From assembly GCA_050946775.1 (NCBI GenBank), contig JBMNVL010000011.1, positions 1 to 25,152 on the forward strand: a stretch of DNA of 25,152 bases. Reading direction: 5' to 3'. How positions within the stretch are numbered: position 1 is the stretch's first letter; the number at the start of each line of letters is the position of its first letter. Positions 20,832-25,152 of this stretch are shown here, in pieces. The notes below the pieces were generated by a model that searched no databases, was not told the DNA's origin, and saw nothing but the letters and a program-made list of their open reading frames with translations. Position numbers and translations under genes: made by a program. The stretch comes from UMGS1474 sp050946775. GTDB taxonomy: Bacteria > Bacillota > Clostridia > Oscillospirales > Acutalibacteraceae.

Positions 20832-21389
20832 CTACGGCTCCAGCCGGTTGCCGATCAGCGCGGCGGTCGTGCCGGAGGCGATCAGATCCACCGCCAGCAG
20901 CGCCATCCCGACGGCGAACACGGCTTGGGCCAGCTTGGGCCGCCGATGCAGCCGGGCAACGATTTTTTCAAACACCGGCTGGATGGCGTAGACGAACAGC
21001 AAGGCGAAGAAGCCCCACAGCAGCGACACCCACAGACAGACCCGACCATTTATGTTGAAGGCGAACATGGAATAATCCCACCAGCGGGCGTCGAACAGCC
21101 ATTCCATCGCCAGCGAGGTGGCGTATTCCAGTGCGGTGGCCAGCACCACACCGGACAGATACATCACCGCCACCTCCACCGTTTTGCGGCGCAGACGGCG
21201 TTTGATGGGCAGCAGCACGCTGAACATCAGCAGGGCGCCTACCCCGTAGATGGGGCATAGCGGGCCGTACAAAAAACCACGGTTGACGAATTCCATGGCG
21301 GTAAACGAGCAATACACGCTCTCAAACAGCCAGCCAAAGCCGCTGTACAGGAAAAAATACAAGCCCATGTCGGTCAACGAATACGGCAT
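20832..21389 (-). CDS. PF06541-type integral membrane protein (putative ABC-transporter type IV)
   Basis: The 185-aa product is a multi-pass membrane protein of the family annotated as putative ABC transporter permease (PF06541, CmpB-like). Typical are the start LYFFLYSGFGWLFESVYCS, the motif FVNRGFLYGPLCPIYGVGALLMFSVL, LEYATSLAMEWLF and the DYSMFAFNINGRVCLWVSLLWGFFAL segment. About five membrane segments are visible. The molecular role is unknown; the name implies transport but that is not shown. GGAGGA lies 8 bp before the ATG. It follows pgeF by 34 bp and is closed by the terminator that overlaps the dpaA start region. Confidence 0.88.
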   Translation of the reverse strand: MPYSLTDMGLYFFLYSGFGWLFESVYCSFTAMEFVNRGFLYGPLCPIYGVGALLMFSVLLPIKRRLRRKTVEVAVMYLSGVVLATALEYATSLAMEWLFDARWWDYSMFAFNINGRVCLWVSLLWGFFALLFVYAIQPVFEKIVARLHRRPKLAQAVFAVGMALLAVDLIASGTTAALIGNRLEP

Positions 21390-21423
21390 TTCACGTCCTC
21401 CTCGCGCTGTGTCCCGGGAACGC

Positions 21424-22254
21424 CTATTCGGCGATGGCGATCATCCCCGCCAGCGAGCCGCGCAGGCCGCCGGTCACCCGATGGGACCAGAAAACGTCGG
21501 GATGGCAGCGGGTGCACAGATCGGTCACGGTAATACGGTCACCGGCGATCCCGGATTCAAGCAGCACCCGCCGGTTGACCTGCCACAGGTCGATATCGTG
21601 CTTGTTGCCCCGGTGACGGACGCAGCCCTCGTCCCAGCCCTCCATCGCGGCAAACGCCTCGTAGACCGGGTCGTCTACTTCAAAACAGCACGGGCCGATC
21701 GACGGGCCGATCGCCGCCAAAATATCTTCCCGTTTGCAGCCGTAATCGCCGACCATCCGCTCCACCGTCACGGCGCCGATCTTGGCCACCGTGCCCCGCC
21801 ATCCGGCGTGGGAGGTGGCCACCACCCGGCGACGGGGGTCGACGAAAAACAGCGGCACGCAATCGGCGAACTGGGTGCACAGCACCACCCCCGGCTCGTC
21901 GGTCAGCAGTCCGTCGATATCGGCGTAGCCCTTGTCCCGGGTCACTCCCCGGCCGCGATCGGCGGCGGTGGCGTTGTACAGGGCAACGTGATGCTCCTGC
22001 GCGGAAATCACCACGTTTTCCGTCTTTACCCCGACGGCGCCGCAAAACCGGCGAAAATTCTCCGCCACGGCGGCGGGATCGTCTCCCCGGGAAAAGCCGA
22101 GATTCATGGAAGCGAAAACGCCGTCGCTCACTCCGCCCAGCCGGGTGGAAAACCCGTGGCGGACGAACGGGACCGCTTCAAAGGCGGGAAAGGTATAGTA
22201 AACCACGTCCCCGACCCGGTGGGAACGCAAGCTGTCGGAATGGGGCAGCGTCAT
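21424..22254 (-). CDS. pgeF: PgeF/YfiH (YlmD) family purine nucleoside phosphorylase-like protein
   Basis: Members of this family (formerly laccase or polyphenol oxidase, also called peptidoglycan editing factor) bind zinc and act on purine nucleosides or guard peptidoglycan composition. The 276-aa product has the conserved metal site: H88/H89 in SAQEHH, C132 in FADCVPLFF and H149 in SHAGWRGT. Also typical are GFSTRLGGVS, SMNLGFSRGDD, IGPSIGPCCFEV and the C-terminal CTRCHPDVFWSHR. I chose ATG 22254, 9 bp after GAGGAG; a TTG at 22275 lies upstream of that site. It has its own promoter (22291-22319). Confidence 0.93.
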   Translation of the reverse strand: MTLPHSDSLRSHRVGDVVYYTFPAFEAVPFVRHGFSTRLGGVSDGVFASMNLGFSRGDDPAAVAENFRRFCGAVGVKTENVVISAQEHHVALYNATAADRGRGVTRDKGYADIDGLLTDEPGVVLCTQFADCVPLFFVDPRRRVVATSHAGWRGTVAKIGAVTVERMVGDYGCKREDILAAIGPSIGPCCFEVDDPVYEAFAAMEGWDEGCVRHRGNKHDIDLWQVNRRVLLESGIAGDRITVTDLCTRCHPDVFWSHRVTGGLRGSLAGMIAIAE

Positions 22255-22290
22255 GGCGACCGTCTCCTCTCGCAAAGCGCTATGGTTACC

Positions 22291-22319
22291 AGTATACCTT
22301 ATCCCGGCGCAAATTTCAA
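22291..22319 (-). promoter_or_regulatory. SigA-type promoter of pgeF, -35 over bofA stop
   Basis: On the minus strand TTGAAA (22319-22314), 17 bp, TATACT (22296-22291). The bofA TGA (22318-22316) lies inside the -35 hexamer. Confidence 0.8.
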
Positions 22320-22582
22320 CCCACGATCAGCCTCTCCAGCAAAAGCGCGATCACCCCGGGGATCCCCAACACCGCGCAGCAGCCGCCGGTAAAGGCGTTC
22401 AGCCCCAGCGACACGCCGGTGAACGCTCCGGCCACGTCGACCGCCGCTAAGGCGCACAAGCCCTGTACGGCCGATCCCGCCAGCCGCCGGATCGGCCGCC
22501 CGGCACGAAAAGCGGCGATCACCACCGCCAGCGCGGCGCCGGCCGCCAACACGCCCCATACGATCTGCCATCCTACGCTCAT
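22316..22582 (-). CDS. bofA: BofA family pro-sigmaK processing inhibitor
   Basis: In Bacillus BofA is a small integral membrane protein that holds the SpoIVFB protease inactive until the forespore signals, delaying SigK activation. The 88-aa product (B. subtilis BofA is 87 aa) has an N-terminal membrane segment (~3-23), a second hydrophobic stretch (~34-60) and the typical C-terminus with LNAFTGGCCAVLGIPGVIALLLERLIVG, resembling the NxxT..LG.PG pattern of the family. GGGGTGATG precedes the ATG. No spoIVF genes are in the window. A SigE-like promoter lies just upstream. Its position in one block with dpaAB links it to sporulation. Confidence 0.85.
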   Translation of the reverse strand: MSVGWQIVWGVLAAGAALAVVIAAFRAGRPIRRLAGSAVQGLCALAAVDVAGAFTGVSLGLNAFTGGCCAVLGIPGVIALLLERLIVG

Positions 22583-22598
22583 ATCATCACCCCTGTCC

Positions 22599-22627
22599 AG
22601 TATATGGACGCCCGCCGCGGGATATTC
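22599..22627 (-). promoter_or_regulatory. SigE-like promoter of bofA
   Basis: On the minus strand GAATATC (22627-22621) and CATATACT (22606-22599), with 16 bp between the ATA and CATA cores. This fits the SigE pattern (ATA, 16 bp, CATACANT) except for one base in the -10. The predicted start is only about 10 nt before the bofA ATG, which is short. Confidence 0.45.
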
Positions 22628-22665
22628 CCGTCCGGCGGCGCATATAGATGCACCGGGGTGATGGT

Positions 22666-23280
22666 ATGCGGGAGTGGATCGTTGAGATGATCGGCCAATA
22701 CGGGTGGTGGGCGGTCGGCGGGTTGATCTTTATCGAAAACGTCTTTCCGCCTATTCCGTCGGAGGTGATCTTGACCTTTACCGGATTTATGACGGTCCAC
22801 TCAGCGCTGTCGATGCCGGCGTCGATTGCGGCGGCGACGGCCGGTTCGCTGACCGGCGCGGCGGTGCTGTACGCCGTCGGCGGATGGATGGGCGCCGACC
22901 GGCTGCGGCGGTGGCTGTCGGGACGGGCGGGACGGATGCTGCGGATAAAGCCGACCGATCTCGACCGGGCGATGGCGTGGATGGAGAAAAAAGGGCGCAG
23001 CGCCGTGTTTTTTTGCCGGTTCGTGCCGATGGTGCGCAGCTTGATTTCGCTGCCAGCCGGGATGGCCGGGATGAAGCTGCCGGGGTTTTTGATCCTGACC
23101 GGGATCGGCTCGGCCATCTGGAACGGGGTGCTGATCGGCCTGGGCGCGGCCTTCGGCGCGGCGTGGGAGACGGTGAGCGTTTATCTCGACACCTACGGCT
23201 GGGTGGCGCTGGCTGCCTGCGCGCTGTCGATCGCGATCGCCCTTGTGCGCCGTCGCCGCAAGCCCCGGCGGGTGACGTAA
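22666..23280 (+). CDS. DedA family (VTT domain) membrane protein
   Basis: DedA/VTT proteins are multi-pass membrane proteins; some recycle undecaprenyl phosphate or flip phospholipids. The 204-aa product shows the family segments ENVFPPIPSEVILTFTGF (reentrant region with acidic residue) and FFCRFVPMVRSLISLPAGMAGM (the Arg-containing second motif), with 4-5 membrane segments and a basic C-terminus RRRRKPRR. I chose ATG 22666, preceded by GGGGTG; the in-frame ATG 22648 is upstream of that site. It is divergent from bofA: the two ribosome binding sites form an inverted repeat CATCACCCC/GGGGTGATG (22585-22593 and 22655-22663). Confidence 0.92.
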   Translation: MREWIVEMIGQYGWWAVGGLIFIENVFPPIPSEVILTFTGFMTVHSALSMPASIAAATAGSLTGAAVLYAVGGWMGADRLRRWLSGRAGRMLRIKPTDLDRAMAWMEKKGRSAVFFCRFVPMVRSLISLPAGMAGMKLPGFLILTGIGSAIWNGVLIGLGAAFGAAWETVSVYLDTYGWVALAACALSIAIALVRRRRKPRRVT

Positions 23281-23281
23281 A

Positions 23282-23318
23282 AACCGCGGAGCGTCTGTGG
23301 GACGCTCCGCGGTTTTTT
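23282..23318. terminator. Bidirectional terminator between dedA-like gene and glnN
   Basis: A 14-bp perfect stem (AACCGCGGAGCGTC 23282-23295, pairing with 23301-23314) has a T-run on the + strand (to 23318) and five Ts on the - strand. It serves both convergent genes. Confidence 0.92.
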
Positions 23319-23330
23319 ATCCGACGTATC

Positions 23331-25152
23331 TTATCGCACGCTGAACAGCAGATCGCTGTAGGTGGGGAAGGGCCAGTAGGTTTTGGCGACGCGGACTTCC
23401 GCCTCGTCGCAAACGGCGCGCAGCGCCTCGATCCGCCCCAGCAGCTGATCCCGCACGGCGTACGCCCGCTGCTCGATCGGCGTTACCGCCTTGACCGACG
23501 CCACGGCCTCTTCCAGCTCGTCCACCATCCGGGCGGCTTCATCGCCCAGCCCGGACAGACGCTCGACCAGTTCGCTTTCGTAGGCGCAGGCCAGCGCGGG
23601 CGAAACCGACCGCTTGACGGTGACGGCGCCGGCCAGATCCGTGGCGTACCGAGTGATGGCCGGCAGGATCTGCTTACGAACCATATCGGCCATGGTGGCG
23701 GCCTCGATCAGCACCGTCTTGCAGTAGTTTTCCAGCAAAATGGCGCAGCGGGAACGCAGCTCCACCTCGGAATAGACCTTGTGCGCCATCAGCATCCGGA
23801 GATTTTTCTCGTCCACCAGATGCGGCACGCAGTCGGCGGTGGTGCGGTAGTTGAGCAGTCCGCGTTTTTCGGCTTCCTTCACCCAGGCGTCGTCGTACCC
23901 GTTGCCGCTGAAGAGGATTCGCTTGTGATCCTTGATGGTTTTGCGGATCATCTGATGCAGCGCCGTCTCAAAATCGGCGGCGTTTTCCAGCCGGTCGGCG
24001 TAGATCTTCAGACTCTCCGCCACGGCGGTGTTGAGCATGATGTTGGTGCAGGCGATGCTGTCGGACGAGCCGAGCATCCGGAATTCGAACTTGTTGCCGG
24101 TAAAGGCGAAGGGAGAGGTGCGGTTGCGGTCGGTGGTGTCCCGGGTGAACCGGGGCAGCACGTCGACCCCCAGCTTGACCCGCTTTTTCTCGGTGCCGTT
24201 GTAGGGAATATCCTGCTCGATGGCGTCGAGCACCCCCATCAGTTCGTCGCCCAAAAAGATCGACACGATGGCCGGCGGCGCCTCGTTGCCGCCAAGCCGG
24301 TGATCGTTGCCGGCGGTGGCGACCGAGATGCGCAGCAGATCCTGATAATCGTCCACCGCCTTGATCACGGCGCACAAAAACAGCAAAAACTGGGCGTTTT
24401 GGTAGGGCGTTTCACCCGGCGAAAAGAGATTGACCCCGGTATCGGTGGACAGCGACCAGTTGTTGTGTTTGCCCGAGCCGTTGACCCCGGCGAAGGGCTT
24501 TTCGTGGAGCAGACAGACCAGCCCGTGCTTGCCGGCGATCTTTTGCATCATTTCCATCGTCAACTGGTTGTGATCGGTGGCGGTGTTGGCGGAGGTGTAG
24601 ATGGGCGCCAGTTCGTGCTGCGCCGGCGCGGCCTCGTTGTGCTTGGTCTTGGCGAAGATGCCCAGTTTCCACAGCTCCTCGTCCAATTCCTGCATAAACG
24701 CCGCCACCCGGGGCTTGATGGCGCCGAAATAATGGTCGTCCATCTCCTGTCCCTTCGGGGGCTTGGCACCGAACAGCGTCCGCCCGGTGAAGATCAGATC
24801 CTCCCGCTTGTCGCACAGCGCCCGGTCGATCAGGAAATATTCCTGCTCCGGCCCGACGCACACGTTGATATGCTTGACGTCATCGTTGCCGAACAGCTTG
24901 ACGATCCGCATCGCCTGGCGGTTGAGGGCTTCCATCGAACGCAAAAGCGGGGTTTTTTTGTCCAGCGTCTCGCCGCCGTAGGAGCAAAACGCCGTCGGGA
25001 TGCACAGGGTTTTTTCCTTGATAAAGGCGTAGGAGGTCGGATCCCAGGCGGTGTAGCCGCGGGCCTCAAAGGTCGCCCGCAAGCCGCCCGACGGGAAAGA
25101 AGACGCGTCGGGCTCGCCCTTGATCAGCTCCTTGCCGGAAAATTCCATGATC
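23331..25152 (-). CDS. glnN: Glutamine synthetase type III, N-terminus cut by window edge
   Basis: GlnN makes glutamine from glutamate, ammonia and ATP. At least 606 residues are visible and the frame is still open at the right edge; the family is about 700 aa, so roughly 100 N-terminal residues are missing. The ATG at 25148 is probably internal. Typical type III segments are KGEPDASSFPSGGLRATFEARGYTAWD, GPEQEYFLID, the ATP/metal segment NGSGKHNNWSLSTDTG, AGNDHRLGGNEAPPAI and TRDTTDRNRTSPFAFTGNKFEFRMLGSS. The long C-terminal helical domain is complete. Type III enzymes are dodecamers. No GlnR or PII site can be judged because the promoter is outside the window. Confidence 0.97.
   Translation of the reverse strand, partial: IMEFSGKELIKGEPDASSFPSGGLRATFEARGYTAWDPTSYAFIKEKTLCIPTAFCSYGGETLDKKTPLLRSMEALNRQAMRIVKLFGNDDVKHINVCVGPEQEYFLIDRALCDKREDLIFTGRTLFGAKPPKGQEMDDHYFGAIKPRVAAFMQELDEELWKLGIFAKTKHNEAAPAQHELAPIYTSANTATDHNQLTMEMMQKIAGKHGLVCLLHEKPFAGVNGSGKHNNWSLSTDTGVNLFSPGETPYQNAQFLLFLCAVIKAVDDYQDLLRISVATAGNDHRLGGNEAPPAIVSIFLGDELMGVLDAIEQDIPYNGTEKKRVKLGVDVLPRFTRDTTDRNRTSPFAFTGNKFEFRMLGSSDSIACTNIMLNTAVAESLKIYADRLENAADFETALHQMIRKTIKDHKRILFSGNGYDDAWVKEAEKRGLLNYRTTADCVPHLVDEKNLRMLMAHKVYSEVELRSRCAILLENYCKTVLIEAATMADMVRKQILPAITRYATDLAGAVTVKRSVSPALACAYESELVERLSGLGDEAARMVDELEEAVASVKAVTPIEQRAYAVRDQLLGRIEALRAVCDEAEVRVAKTYWPFPTYSDLLFSVR

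Overview
The window reads as chromosome of a high-GC, endospore-forming member of the Clostridia, probably near the Oscillospiraceae/Ruminococcaceae. The signs are the order infB-rbfA-nrnA-truB-ribF-rpsO-pnp, dipicolinate synthase genes (dpaA/dpaB), a BofA-type sporulation protein, a DUF1836 regulator, a type III glutamine synthetase and a subfamily II NADP-isocitrate dehydrogenase. The assignment is inferred from gene content; no 16S gene is present.

Region 1 (1-9116, + strand) is a translation/RNA-metabolism block: the 3' part of infB, then rbfA, nrnA, truB, a ribF fused to a HAD phosphatase domain, a Thr/Pro-rich lipoprotein, rpsO behind a strong promoter, and pnp behind a long near-perfect hairpin. 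An intrinsic terminator lies inside the block between nrnA and truB. Region 2 (9117-12141) has an RsmF-type rRNA methyltransferase and icd with its own promoter. Region 3 (12142-12861) is a 720-bp gap built from a 320-bp inverted-repeat (MITE-like) element and smaller palindromic repeats.

Region 4 (12862-16708) looks like one operon: a DUF1836 DNA-binding regulator with a palindrome in its promoter spacer, an NfeD-like membrane protein with a 48-residue His/Asp-rich loop, a flotillin, a prohibitin-like SPFH protein and a double zinc-ribbon protein. This is the best candidate for an undescribed functional unit. Region 5 (16709-18511) carries a 275-bp element with perfect 27-bp inverted repeats and TA ends, which stops at the ribosome binding site of a metallophosphoesterase gene, followed by another mosaic of palindromic repeats.

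Region 6 (18512-22582, - strand) is sporulation-related: bofA behind a SigE-like promoter, pgeF, a PF06541 membrane protein, dpaA-dpaB and a lipoprotein. Upstream of dpaA a terminator hairpin, the dpaA ribosome binding site and a SigK-like -10 box share the same bases, which suggests start-site-dependent expression. Region 7 (22666-25152) holds a DedA-family gene and, convergent with it across a shared bidirectional terminator, glnN (type III glutamine synthetase), which runs off the right edge.
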